The notes below the pieces were generated by a model. The model was not told the DNA's origin. It saw only the letters and a program-made list of their open reading frames with translations, and searched no databases. Positions 23,311 through 35,369 of a stretch of 64,000 bases of DNA are shown here, piece by piece. This stretch comes from Chrysopilus asiliformis (Eukaryota > Arthropoda > Insecta > Diptera > Rhagionidae). The DNA lies in the NCBI GenBank assembly GCA_964034945.1, contig OZ035964.1, positions 7,832,828 through 7,896,827 of the forward strand. Reading direction: 5' to 3'. The stretch's first letter is position 1; every line of letters begins with the position of its first letter. The position numbers and the translations under genes were made by a program.

Positions 23311-24525
23311 GTCCGTTCCAAACCAACCCACGTGTACGGGATATCCAATAGTTCGTGTAATTTTTTTATGATTTGAACAAAGAACATGGAACACCGTTTA
23401 ACGGACAATTGGTGTCAGGCAGGAGGGGAAAAACCCCTAAGAAAACCGCTTAAAAGTAATAATGAGGAAAAGTGAGGAAATTAAGCAAATCAATGATTAG
23501 TTTTTATATGTCCTGATTTGAGTACGTGTTAAGTAGGTATGTTGAATCCCTTATTCGCATAGTGCAGCAGTCGTCCCCATCCCCTAGGAATGCACATTAA
23601 ATGTACGCATCCCGTCTTGTTCGATTGAGTTACCTCTTTTTTTTTTGTGGTTGGTCGGCTTTTTAAAAGGGCATTCGGTAGTAACGTTTTCGGGTTTCCC
23701 GCCATCATCAGAATCGAAGTCAGTCCCTTCGCCCGATACAGTCTGACCTCTCGTAGCCGATAATATCGTGGCCGAGATTCGATTCGATCAGTTTCTTATC
23801 GCTGAACCAACCACCACACCCTTCATTTTCTGTACTTCTTCGACAGTTTCTGTATCAACCGCTTCCCTTCCTCTCAACAACTTTTGACACAGCAAAATTG
23901 AAAATATATCCAAAGCTATAGAATAGAATTTGTTTGGTGCTGTTGTCGATTTTGAGCAGGACATCCATTTGTGTTTGTGTGTTTGTATGTGATGTAAGAG
24001 GGTCCAAGGGTGCTTGTATAAAATTCTAGAGTGCCTCTAGCTCTTAATATGTTTTGCTTATTTAAGTTCTAAGTGAGCGTAACAAAACAGGATGAATGGG
24101 AACGGAATAAGATGTGGAAAACGAGCGGTCGGAAGCACATGACAGCCGTCGGGCCGAGGTGTTATCGCTAGCGGAACGGATAGACAGCAAAATCGTCATT
24201 CAACAACAACAACAAATATCTTATGTGTGAACAGCACATAACTTTCTTGTAAAAAATAGACATCTTTGTACATTTTTCACTATAATTAATCCAAGTAATT
24301 AAATATTAAAAATATGACTTTTTCCATAAAATCTGAAATAGCTCGATAACGATAAAAGCTATCAATTTGCTATAAAATATAAAAATGTAGAGAATTTCAA
24401 CATTTTTAAACCCTATATGACAATTTCGGCCAAGGGGAGGGAAAGGTTGAGGAAATGGTTTACTTCCGATGCCCTTTTATTACCGTGTCCATTTCGCAAT
24501 CAATGAAAAACCCAGAACTGAATAA
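23311..24525. other. Non-coding or regulatory-looking stretch, no exon supported
   Basis: The interval 23.69-24.2 kb is GC-richer and gene-like (GAATCGAAGTCAGTCCCTTCG, AACCACCACACCC, pyrimidine-rich TTCCCTTCCTCTC) and could hold a promoter and leader exon, but no start, splice or frame evidence settles this. The rest is AT-rich. Confidence 0.25.
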
Positions 24526-25012
24526 AGCAGGGTTTATACACAGCGAGTAACTCGCTGCGAGTAAAGAGAGGCAAGTAGTTTGCTTCATTTACACGATGCG
24601 AGTAAATCGTTGCAAGTAGAATGACAGCCGAAGGAAAACATAACCTAAAATTTTCTGAGAAAAAATATCACGACTCTTTTTTGTGGAAAAATTTGCGAAT
24701 TTCGACCTGAAACTGTTTGTTGCCGACGAGTTTTTTATATCCGTGTCGTTTTTTCCTTAAAATGTTACGACGTTTTCTGGCAAAGCAGCAAATATAAAAT
24801 GAACCGAAACACACACACATAAAACCACCTCTTGTCTACACGGTTCCATGTTGTTGTATTGGTTTTTACATGCTAGAAAAATAGAATGGCTTTCTATTAT
24901 TTTTGAGAGAGAAGCGAGTATTCTCACACATATGCGAGCGTCGCACACTAGCTCAAATCGCGTGTATTTACGTCTACTTGCAGCGAGTTACTCGCTTCGT
25001 CTAAACCCTGCT
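24526..25012. mobile_element. MITE with AGCAGGGTTTA ends and TAA target duplication
   Basis: 487 bases. The left end is AGCAGGGTTTATACACAGCG and the right end is the reverse complement of AGCAGGGTTTAGACGAAGCG, with further pairing through GAGTAACTCGCTGCGAGTA. Direct TAA copies flank it at 24523-24525 and 25013-25015. A three-base TWA duplication is characteristic of the PIF/Harbinger superfamily, so a non-autonomous member is likely. It encodes no transposase. Confidence 0.75.
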
Positions 25013-25014
25013 TA

Positions 25015-25985
25015 AATGATTTTATGAAACGGCGAAATTAATTGAAATTTCGGATTTTGTGACAATTTCCCAACATTTTGTAATATCTTTTTTTTCAAAA
25101 TTTCATTTTGTAAATTTTTGAAATTTTTGAAAAAAAATCTCAAGAAAATTTCAAGTCTCGAGAAAATTTCTTTTTTAAAAAAAAGTTCTACAGTTTTGGG
25201 AAAAATAAAAAACACACATTCTTTAGAATCCTTTAGGCTATCAAAACCCATTTTCCGTGAGTCGATAGGCCAAAAATTACGCGAGGGACAGACGGTTTTC
25301 CAAATGTCGGATCCTTAAAAATTGAATCCTTTTTTCTCGAAAACGGCTGAATCGATATCCGGTGTCCTTTTTGGTGAAAAAAGGATTTTTCAAGGACCTC
25401 GTCCTTGTACCACCCAAACCGTACCACCCCCCTCAAAAAGGACACCGGATATCGACTCTCCGTCCCCGATAACCTCTAGATTCTGAATTTCAGCCCGTTC
25501 GAAGGACTTGAATTTTTCGTCCTTAAAAAATGTGAAGGGGTACCCCTTGCGATTTTTTTCAAGTTTTTGACAAGTCTCCAATTTTGCTGAAATTCGGTAT
25601 AGGGGGGTTTTTCGGGGCTCTGATTAAGAATTCGTTATCCTTTTTCCGATATCATTAATGGTTTGGGCAGTGTAGGTATTTGGGCGGAGGTGTTACACGA
25701 AAAACTGAATTTTCACTTGCCGTTTATTAGAAACCCAGCAATTGTACAAAATTTCAAGTCGCTAGCGAATCCTGCTGAAATTATGGTGTTCAGGGATAAA
25801 CAGACAGACGGACGGACGGATGGACAGTTATACGGACCGAGAGACGGACGGACATGCGGATATCGACATATTTCATTATCCCAAACATCCGGGTGTAATT
25901 CATTTTTACGTCCGACGATTGATCCGTTGCGTTACAGACGGTAGACTAAATCTATCATACTTATAAAGGATTCTCATATAGAGTA
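25015..25985 (+). repeat. ~1-kb dispersed element with GACA/GACG tract, plus copy
   Basis: It starts with sequence matching the far end of 27850-29010 (minus). It includes GGATATCGACTCTCCGTCC and GATATCATTAATGGTTTGGG, the core CAAAATTTCAAGTCGCTAGC at 25747-25766, an ACAGACGGACGGACGG tract at 25798-25860, and finally GTGTAATTCATTTTTACG and CGTTACAGACGGTA. The AGGAC/GTCCT-rich interior is repeated in inverted form within the element. Non-coding. Likely a non-autonomous transposon of unresolved class. Confidence 0.8.
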
Positions 25986-26460
25986 TAAAAAATGGAGGGC
26001 CGTATAAAAATAAAACTTTTTAATAACTTAGAACTTAAGTACAGCTTTTTGGAGTAGCAATCTTTAGCCACAAAAACCTTGACCTCCCCCCCAACCCCTC
26101 CCAATCGTCTGCGAAAATTGAATTAAACCCTTGTTATCTGTTCGGATTCCCTCCTTCCCTGCCACTGTCTGCGTCAATCCTCCCCCTTTCCCTATCCCTG
26201 CCCACGGCTATCAAAATTGTGACAAAAATTTCGGTCGCAGAGTGCGATTTTCCACCTCAAAAAGTCGATTGGGACTTAAAGCGGAAGCCGTGATAAGGTG
26301 AAATCCGATTACTGAAGCAAGTAAAAACACTCCAATTGGTTTCGAAAACTTGTGGGAAACCACCGCCACCACCAACAGACCACCAACAAAACATTCTGCA
26401 ATTTGCCCATTCCAAAGTCAAAATCGCAAATGGCAATCGCAATTCATGTTACCAAACCGT
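25986..26460. other. Non-coding stretch left of the triplicated segment
   Basis: It contains pyrimidine-rich tracts (26085-26200) and ACCGCCACCACCAACAG sequence. No exon was supported. It ends at the left breakpoint of the tandem segment. Confidence 0.35.
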
Positions 26461-29456
26461 GGTTGAATGTGTTTACATGCAAACGAAACGTTTTCTGACA
26501 GCCCTGTTATCAGCGTTTTCTGCGTGAACGAACCGGAAATTTTGAATTTAACTCTCATGCGATATTGCACACACGTCGTTGTTGTCTTCGTCCTTGCGCT
26601 GCTGTTTGTTGTCGTCAGTCCTGCTTTATGGAGCGCATTTTAAAAGGAGGGAACGAACAGAATTCAACCAGGGATGGTTCCTGTTTTCTGCTGATAGTAT
26701 TTATTTATGCGCCTCTCCCCACCAACCCATTCTGAATCACGATCAACCCTTCCTGGGTTATGGTGGTGGTGTTGATTTGGGAAAGGTACGACCGCCAATA
26801 TGCCACCCATCCACCTACAAACTCGTAAAGTAGCAAACTTGGGGCTTATGGTTCAGCTACAATGAAGGCGGGCGGCAAGCGGCAGCGATAACGCGGCTAC
26901 AAGCACCGTCGCGCACCAGCTACAATGATAGCTGCCGGCATTTGCCGTCGGTAAATGCTTCTGTCAAAATTCAAACGTGAAAATTTCATTAATCATAGGG
27001 TGATGACCATACGCCCCGCAATGGGGCTGGGACAGTCCCATGTTGACCCGGCGAATCCCGGAGTTTAGATTTTTGGTCACGGATTATTCGATTTGGTCTT
27101 AAACTAGTAATATTTTCGCCTACGGCGTAATTTCTTCCCAAGTTTCCATCGTGTCTTGGTTAAAAAAAATCGCACTCGGCGTATTTTATTATAATATTTT
27201 TAATTATAACGCATATTTCTTTTTGAAAATTTTGCCTGTGGCACAACTTCTACTATTAACACCACATGAAATGATGGAAAAAAACATTGGGACGTGAGAT
27301 AGACTTTCCATATAAATTAAAAATTTATCCTTCATAACACCGTCCCCCCCCTCCCCCTCCCCCTCTCCCTCGTCAGTCATATGTCCCGGATTCGAACAAA
27401 CAAAATTTTGTCACCTTAATTAATCATAGAAGTGAAAAATAATTCTCAAGAAATCGTCAAGTTATATTAAATGTTTATCTCGAAGATGGAAATTTTTATT
27501 GACGTAAATAATTTTTTGCAAACACATTTTTTGGAGGTAAAATAAAGAAAGCAACACTCTAATTATTTTTATTTACTTCCCAAAATGATTAATACACAGT
27601 TTGGTGGACTTCACACGCTGCCAAATGATAAATGGACAAAAATATCTATTAGGATATCAAATTTTTACCACCTCAATAAATTTGTCTCTGTTATCTCCAT
27701 GGTTAAGAAATTAAATGTCAAAAGGTGGGCATAGCATGTGCCTCAGAGCAACTTTCAAGGCTGAACCCCTCCCCTCCTCCTCCATAATCCAACCACAGAT
27801 ATTTCTAAAAAAATCCTCGAAAAACAAGAGTTTTACCTGCGGAGCTATTTTTAGATTTACTATACCGTTTATAACGCATCGAATCAATCGCCATACACAA
27901 AAACGAATTACGCAGGGGTGTCCCGCCTCACCCCGTAAAGATTTGATTTGAGAGGTAGATATTTAAAATATTTTGATTTCCGCATGCCCGTCCTGTTTGT
28001 CCGTCCGTTTGTCCGTCGGTTTGTCCGTCCGTCTGTATATCCGTCTATCCATCTGTCTGTCCGTATGTCCGTCCGTTTGTCCGTCCGTCTGTATGTTCGT
28101 CTATCCATCTGTATCTCCATCTGTATGTCCATCTGTCTGTCCGTTTGTAAGTCTGTCCGTATGTCCGTCCGTCTGCCCGTCTGTCTGTTGATCCCTGAAC
28201 ACCATAACTTTCGGCAGGATTCAGCTAGCGACTTGAAATTTTGTACAGTTGCTGCGGTTCTAGTAAATAGTCAGTGAAAATTCCATTTTTCGTGAGACGC
28301 CCCCGCCCCCCGCACCACCCAAACCATTAATGATATCGGAAAAAGGATAACGAATTCTTAATCAGAGCACCGAAAAACCCCCCTATACCGAATTTCAGCA
28401 AAATTGGAGACTTGTCAAAAACTTGAAAAAAATCGCAAGGGTACCCCTTCACTTTTTTTAAGGACGAAAAATTCAAGTCCTTCGAACGGGCTGAAATTCA
28501 GAATCTAGAGGTTATCGGGGACGGAGAGTCGATATCCGGTGTCCTTTTTGAGGGGAGTGGTACGGTTTGGGTGGTACAAGGACGAGGTCCTTGAAAAATC
28601 CTTTTTTCACCAAAAAGGATACCGGATATCGATTCCCCGTCTCCAAAAACTCTAAGATACCAAATTTCATAAAAATCCTTTCAGCCGTTTTCGAGAAAAA
28701 AGGATTCAATTTTTAAGGATCCGACATTTGGAAAACCGTCTGTCCCTCGCGTAATTTTTGGCCTATCGACTTACGGTAAACGGTTTTTGATAGATAAAAG
28801 GATCCTAAAGGATGTGTGTTTGTTGGTTTTCCGGAAACTGTAGAACTTTTTTTTAAAAAAGAAACTTTCTCGAGACTTGAAATTTTCTTGAGATTTTTTT
28901 TTCAGAAATTTACAAAATGAAATTTTGAAAAAAAAAATACTACAAAATGTTGGGAAATTGTCACAAAATACAAAATTCCAAATAATTTCGCCATTTCATA
29001 AAATCATTTATTCAATTCTGGTTTTCCTATTGATTGTGAAATTGAATCGGCAAAAAAAAGGCACCTGAAGTAAATCATTTCTTCAACCTCCTCCTCCCCC
29101 CCCCCCTTCCATTGGCTCCTCTCTTGCTCCTTCTGCTGATATCCCGCCTAACCCCGTAAAGATTTGATTTGGGACGAAAAGTTGGAGCCTAATTCGATAT
29201 TCTTGTTGTGATTTAATACAGGATTTTCCATAACCGGTCCATACGTCAAAATCCAATCGGACCACTTATGGTGTGAACGCCGAAGAAAAACATCATAGAA
29301 CCCGAGCGTTTGCGACCGGCGTGTCTGAACGAGGTCTCAGAAGCACGCTACCCCCCTCCCCCTTTCCTCTGGCCTTCGAAAGGAAACCCTGACAACTGGC
29401 CTGACTCATTACGCCCATGCCCGCCGCCGCTGCCGCTTGTCGACTTCAATGTTTGT
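26461..29456 (+). repeat. Tandem segmental duplication, unit 1 (~3.0 kb)
   Basis: From GGTTGAATGTGTTTACATGC to GACTTCAATGTTTGT. Repeated almost base for base at 29457-32615 and, shortened, at 32616-34555. It carries one minus-strand copy of the ~1-kb dispersed element (27850-29010) and lacks the 157-bp palindrome present in units 2 and 3 (empty site at about 26548-26552). Diagnostic bases: T at 26776 and C at 27155. No gene was recognised, although GC-richer parts (26.46-26.9, 29.15-29.45) are gene-like. Confidence 0.95.
27850..29010 (-). repeat. ~1.1-kb dispersed element, minus copy in unit 1
   Basis: The reverse complement of 25015-25985: GTTTATAACGC near the left end, then the GTCC/GTCT tract (27990-28190), the core GCTAGCGACTTGAAATTTTG at 28224-28243, GATATCGGAAAAAGGATAACG, and the TTGGGAAATTGTCACAAAAT end near 28960. 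Two copies of a ~29-base sequence (TCCCGCCTMACCCCGTAAAG, then ATTTGATTTG) lie at 27921 and 29142 and bracket most of it. Confidence 0.8.
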
Positions 29457-29547
29457 GGTTGAATGTGTTTACATGCAAACGAAACGTTTTCTGACAGCCC
29501 TGTTATCAGCGTTTTCTGCGTGAACGAACCGGAAATTTTGAATTTAA

Positions 29548-29704
29548 AGTCCGTAACAGATTGACCGGCAGTAGCAGTAGCAGTGGCAGCAAAATGTTCT
29601 GATTGGCTGAAATCCGACAACATGTCGGATTTCGTCGGATTTCAGCCAATCAGAACATTTTGCTGCCACTGCTACTGCTACTGCCGGTCAATCTGTTACG
29701 GACA
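29548..29704. mobile_element. Near-perfect palindromic MITE (157 bp) with TAA duplication, copy in unit 2
   Basis: Two 70-base arms starting GTCCGTAACAGATTGACCGG are exact reverse complements around a ~15-base centre (AACATGTCGGATTTC). TAA flanks it at 29545-29547 and 29705-29707. Unit 1 has the uninterrupted site (AATTTAACTCTCATG), so insertion with duplication of TAA is visible directly. The duplication type suggests PIF/Harbinger-like mobilisation. The frames at 29348-29891 that cross it are chance. Confidence 0.9.
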
Positions 29705-31004
29705 TAACTCTCATGCGATATTCCACACACGTCGTTGTTGTCTTCGTCCTTGCGCTTCTGTTTGTTGTCGTCAGTCCTGCTTTATGGAGCGCATTTTAAA
29801 AGGAGGGAACGAACAGAATTCAACCAGGGATGATTCCTGTTTTCTGCTGATAGTATTTATTTATGCGCCTCTCCCCACCAACCCATTCTGAATCACGATC
29901 AACCCTTCCTGGGTTATGGTGGTGGTGTTGACTTGGGAAAGGTACGACCGCCAATATGCCACCCATCCACCTACAAACTCGTAAAGTAGCAAACTTGGGG
30001 CTTATGGTTCAGCTACAATGAAGGCGGGCGGCAAGCGGCAGCGATAACGCGGCTACAAGCACCGTCGCGCACCAGCTACAATGATAGCTGCCGGCATTTG
30101 CCGTCGGTAAATGCTTCTGTCAAAATTCAAACGTGAAAATTTCATTAATCATAGGGTGATGACCATACGCCCCGCAATGGGGCTGGGACAGTCCCATGTT
30201 GACCCGGCGAATCCCGGAGTTTAGATTTTTGGTCACGGATTATTCGATTTGGTCTTAAACTAGTAATATTTTCGCCTACGGCGTAATTTCTTCCCAAGTT
30301 TCCATCGTGTCTTGGTTAAAAAAAATCGCACTCGGCGTATTTTATTATAATATTTTTAATTATAACGCATATTTCTTTTTGAAAATTTTGCCTGTGGCAC
30401 AACTTCTACTATTAACACCACATGAAATGATGGAAAAAAACATTGGGACGTGAGATAGACTTTCCATATAAATTAAAAATTTATCCTTCATAACACCGTC
30501 CCCCCCTCCCCCTCCCCCTCTCCCTCGTCAGTCATATGTCCCGGATTCGAACAAACAAAATTTTGTCACCTTAATTAATCATAGAAGTGAAAAATAATTC
30601 TCAAGAAATCGTCAAGTTATATTAAATGTTTATCTCGAAGATGGAAATTTTTATTGACGTAAATAATTTTTTGCAAACACATTTTTTGGAGGTAAAATAA
30701 AGAAAGCAACACTCTAATTATTTTTATTTACTTCCCAAAATGATTAATACACAGTTTGGTGGACTTCACACGCTGCCAAATGATAAATGGACAAAAATAT
30801 CTATTAGGATATCAAATTTTTACCACCTCAATAAATTTGTCTCTGTTATCTCCATGGTTAAGAAATTAAATGTCAAAAGGTGGGCATAGCATGTGCCTCA
30901 GAGCAACTTTCAAGGCTGAACCCCTCCCCTCCTCCTCCATAATCCAACCACAGATATTTCTAAAAAAATCCTCGAAAAACAAGAGTTTTACCTGCGGAGC
31001 TATT

Positions 31005-32165
31005 TTTAGATTTACTATACCGTTTATAACGCATCGAATCAATCGCCATACACAAAAACGAATTACGCAGGGGTGTCCCGCCTCACCCCGTAAAGATTTG
31101 ATTTGAGAGGTAGATATTTAAAATATTTTGATTTCCGCATGCCCGTCCTGTTTGTCCGTCCGTTTGTCCGTCCGTTTGTCCGTCCGTCTGTATATCCGTC
31201 TATCCATCTGTCTGTCCGTATGTCCGTCCGTTTGTCCGTCCGTCTGTATGTTCGTCTATCCATCTGTATCTCCATCTGTATGTCCATCTGTCTGTCCGTT
31301 TGTAAGTCTGTCCGTATGTCCGTCCGTCTGCCCGTCTGTCTGTTGATCCCTGAACACCATAACTTTCGGCAGGATTCAGCTAGCGACTTGAAATTTTGTA
31401 CAGTTGCTGCGGTTCTAGTAAATAGTCAGTGAAAATTCCATTTTTCGTGAGACGCCCCCGCCCCCCGCACCACCCAAACCATTAATGATATCGGAAAAAG
31501 GATAACGAATTCTTAATCAGAGCACCGAAAAACCCCCCTATACCGAATTTCAGCAAAATTGGAGACTTGTCAAAAACTTGAAAAAAATCGCAAGGGTACC
31601 CCTTCACTTTTTTTAAGGACGAAAAATTCAAGTCCTTCGAACGGGCTGAAATTCAGAATCTAGAGGTTATCGGGGACGGAGAGTCGATATCCGGTGTCCT
31701 TTTTGAGGGGAGTGGTACGGTTTGGGTGGTACAAGGACGAGGTCCTTGAAAAATCCTTTTTTCACCAAAAAGGATACCGGATATCGATTCCCCGTCTCCA
31801 AAAACTCTAAGATACCAAATTTCATAAAAATCCTTTCAGCCGTTTTCGAGAAAAAAGGATTCAATTTTTAAGGATCCGACATTTGGAAAACCGTCTGTCC
31901 CTCGCGTAATTTTTGGCCTATCGACTTACGGTAAACGGTTTTTGATAGATAAAAGGATCCTAAAGGATGTGTGTTTGTTGGTTTTCCGGAAACTGTAGAA
32001 CTTTTTTTTAAAAAAGAAACTTTCTCGAGACTTGAAATTTTCTTGAGATTTTTTTTTCAGAAATTTACAAAATGAAATTTTGAAAAAAAAAATACTACAA
32101 AATGTTGGGAAATTGTCACAAAATACAAAATTCCAAATAATTTCGCCATTTCATAAAATCATTTA
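31005..32165 (-). repeat. ~1.1-kb dispersed element, minus copy in unit 2
   Basis: Essentially identical to 27850-29010. The GTCC/GTCT tract (31145-31345) differs by one base and the C tract near 32252 is longer by about five. The core GCTAGCGACTTGAAATTTTG is at 31379-31398. Confidence 0.85.
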
Positions 32166-32615
32166 TTCAATTCTGGTTTTCCTATTGATTGTGAAATTGA
32201 ATCGGCAAAAAAAAGGCACCTGAAGTAAATCATTTCTTCAACCTCCTCCTCCCCCCCCCCCCCCCTTCCATTGGCTCCTCTCTTGCTCCTTCTGCTGATA
32301 TCCCGCCTAACCCCGTAAAGATTTGATTTGGGACGAAAAGTTGGAGCCTAATTCGATATTCTTGTTGTGATTTAATACAGGATTTTCCATAACCGGTCCA
32401 TACGTCAAAATCCAATCGGACCACTTATGGTGTGAACGCCGAAGAAAAACATCATAGAACCCGAGCGTTTGCGACCGGCGTGTCTGAACGAGGTCTCAGA
32501 AGCACGCTACCCCCCTCCCCCTTTCCTCTGGCCTTCGAAAGGAAACCCTGACAACTGGCCTGACTCATTACGCCCATGCCCGCCGCCGCTGCCGCTTGTC
32601 GACTTCAATGTTTGT

Positions 32616-34555
32616 GGTTGAATGTGTTTACATGCAAACGAAACGTTTTCTGACAGCCCTGTTATCAGCGTTTTCTGCGTGAACGAACCGGAAATTTTGA
32701 ATTTAAAGTCCGTAACAGATTGACCGGCAGTAGCAGTAGCAGTGGCAGCAAAATGTTCTGATTGGCTGAAATCCGACAACATGTCGGATTTCGTCGGATT
32801 TCAGCCAATCAGAACATTTTGCTGCCACTGCTACTGCTACTGCCGGTCAATCTGTTACGGACATAACTCTCATGCGATATTCCACACACGTCGTTGTTGT
32901 CTTCGTCCTTGCGCTTCTGTTTGTTGTCGTCAGTCCTGCTTTATGGAGCGCATTTTAAAAGGAGGGAACGAACAGAATTCAACCAGGGATGATTCCTGTT
33001 TTCTGCTGATAGTATTTATTTATGCGCCTCTCCCCACCAACCCATTCTGAATCACGATCAACCCTTCCTGGGTTATGGTGGTGGTGTTGACTTGGGAAAG
33101 GTACGACCGCCAATATGCCACCCATCCACCTACAAACTCGTAAAGTAGCAAACTTGGGGCTTATGGTTCAGCTACAATGAAGGCGGGCGGCAAGCGGCAG
33201 CGATAACGCGGCTACAAGCACCGTCGCGCACCAGCTACAATGATAGCTGCCGGCATTTGCCGTCGGTAAATGCTTCTGTCAAAATTCAAACGTGAAAATT
33301 TCATTAATCATAGGGTGATGACCATACGCCCCGCAATGGGGCTGGGACAGTCCCATGTTGACCCGGCGAATCCCGGAGTTTAGATTTTTGGTCACGGATT
33401 ATTCGATTTGGTCTTAAACTAGTAATATTTTCGCCTACGGCGTAATTTCTTCCCAAGTTTCCATCGTGTTTTGGTTAAAAAAAATCGCACTCGGCGTATT
33501 TTATTATAATATTTTTAATTATAACGCATATTTCTTTTTGAAAATTTTGCCTGTGGCACAACTTCTACTATTAACACCACATGAAATGATGGAAAAATTC
33601 ACTTGGAAAAACATTGGGACGTGAGATAGACTTTCCATATAAATTAAAAATTTATCCTTCATAACACCGTCCCCCCTCCCCCTCCCCCTCTCCCTCGTCG
33701 GTCATATGTCCCGGATTCGAACAAACAAAATTTTGTCACCTTAATTAATCATAGAAGTGAAAAATAATTCTCAAGAAATCGTCAAGTTATATTAAATGTT
33801 TATCTCGAAGATGGAAATTTTTATTGACGTAAATAATTTTTTGCAAACACATTTTTTGGAGGTAAAATAAAGAAAGCAACACTCTAATTATTTTTATTTA
33901 CTTCCCAAAATGATTAATACACAGTTTGGTGGACTTCACACGCTGCCAAATGATAAATGGACAAAAATATCTATTAGGATATCAAATTTTTACCACCTCA
34001 ATAAATTTGTCTCTGTTATCTCCATGGTTAAGAAATTAAATGTCAAAAGGTGGGCATAGCATGTGCCTCAGAGCAACTTTCAAGGCTGAACCCCTCCCCT
34101 CCTCTTCCATAATCCAACCACAGATATTTCTAAAAAAATCCTCGAAAAACAAGAGTTTTACCTGCGGAGCTATTTTTAGATTTACTATACCGTTTATAAC
34201 GCATCGAATCAATCGCCATACACAAAAACGAATTACGCAGGGGTGTCCCGCCTAACCCCGTAAAGATTTGATTTGGGACGAAAAGTTGGAGCCTAATTCG
34301 ATATTCTTGTTGTGATTTAATACAGGATTTTCCATAACCAGTCCATACGTCAAAATCCAATCGGACCACTTATGGTGTGAACGCCGAAGAAAAACACCAT
34401 AGAACCCGAGCGTTTGCGACCGGCGTGTCTGAACGAGGTCTCAGAAGCACGCTACCCCCCTCCCCCTTTCCTCTGGCCTTCGAAAGGAAACCCTGACAAC
34501 TGGCCTGACTCATTACGCCCATGCCCGCCGCCGCTGCCGCTTGTCGACTTCAATG
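32616..34555 (+). repeat. Tandem segmental duplication, unit 3 (1.23-kb deletion)
   Basis: 1,940 bases. It has the palindromic MITE, C at 33091, T at 33470 and 12 extra bases near 33595-33606. The sequence between the two TCCCGCCTMACCCCGTAAAG repeats is missing. A single repeat copy remains at 34245, with the left flank of one and the internal bases (AACCCCG, then GGGACG) of the other. This indicates deletion by recombination between the direct repeats. It ends at GACTTCAATG, where unique sequence (TAGCTGAACTATTAG) continues. Confidence 0.93.
32707..32863. mobile_element. Near-perfect palindromic MITE (157 bp), copy in unit 3
   Basis: Identical to 29548-29704, with TAA at 32704-32706 and 32864-32866. 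Probably the original insertion, since unit 2 inherited its left part from a unit-3-like parent. Confidence 0.9.
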
Positions 34556-35369
34556 TAGCTGAACTATTAGATAGCGATGCAGCGGCGATGGAACCAACAT
34601 AAATTCCTAACCTCACCAGCAGAGATTTTTTTGTTCCAATGAAATTATCTGTTTTTTTGTTTGTTTGTTTTTCAAATCAAGAGGGAAAAATCGGAGGTAA
34701 ATATGGGTTTACAATTTCCCAAAAACCAACAATAAAAAATGAAAAAAACTTTCCCGAAACTTTCTGTATGAAACCACCGCCCACCCTTCGCTTCCTCGAA
34801 AACCCGACGCCAGTGCTGAAAGCTCAAGTGTGGGAAATTGAAGTGGAGAGGAAGGGGAACTATTTAACAACATTTTCGATGTTGATTTTCCATGTAAATT
34901 TCCCAAAAAAATGCCGACACTAAACAAACCAAAAGTTTATCGATTTACATTCGAGGAAGTTTGTCTTACACGCAAAACTCCATGAACATTTCGTTAGTAA
35001 ATTTGGGATTAATTTAGACCCAATTTACCACACATGGTACACCACAGAAGATTTACATGGCGATAATGGAAAGATGCAAAACTTATGGAAATTTCATGAT
35101 CGTAAACTCGTCCCTGAGTGAAATGCGAGTTAATCAAGTTGTTTAAGCACTGTTTAAAGTTTATTATCGTAATATTATAATAATTTTGAGAAGGAAATTC
35201 AAACAACAACAAAAAATTTCATGTGAGCATCACATGAAAAACAACCCATAAAAAAAAGTATTAGTTTACATGAAAATCAGTGTTGGAGGCTGCTGTCCTT
35301 AAAATACATAACTCTCTTGGAGGGGTACGGGGAAGGTGGGGAATGGGGAGAGGGGGGGGGGGGGGGGGG
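34556..35369. other. Unique stretch right of the triplication, possible coding remnant
   Basis: 34539-34602 reads VDFNVAELLDSDAAAMEPT followed by TAA on the plus strand. This is less biased than most frames here and may be the end of an exon truncated by the duplication breakpoint at 34555. No acceptor or upstream exon was identified. The remainder is AT-rich, with a 21-base G tract near 35353. Confidence 0.25.

Larger units (their letters stand above)
29457..32615 (+). repeat. Tandem segmental duplication, unit 2 (hybrid)
   Basis: 3,159 bases. Its left part matches unit 3 (C at 29932, the 157-bp palindrome at 29548-29704). Its right part matches unit 1 (C at 30311, no extra 12 bases near 30440, full-length dispersed element). 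The change lies between 29932 and 30311. This is the pattern expected for the middle unit after one unequal crossover between outer units. Confidence 0.95.

Noticed and set aside
27973..28277. SVRLSVRPSV-type frames in the triplicated segment (also 31128-31432)
   Set aside because: Translation of the GTCC/GTCT microsatellite inside a dispersed element, with shadow frames on both strands.
29348..29891. 91- and 102-codon overlapping frames repeated at 32507-33050
   Set aside because: They run through both arms of the palindromic MITE, on opposite strands, and are absent from unit 1, where the MITE is missing.
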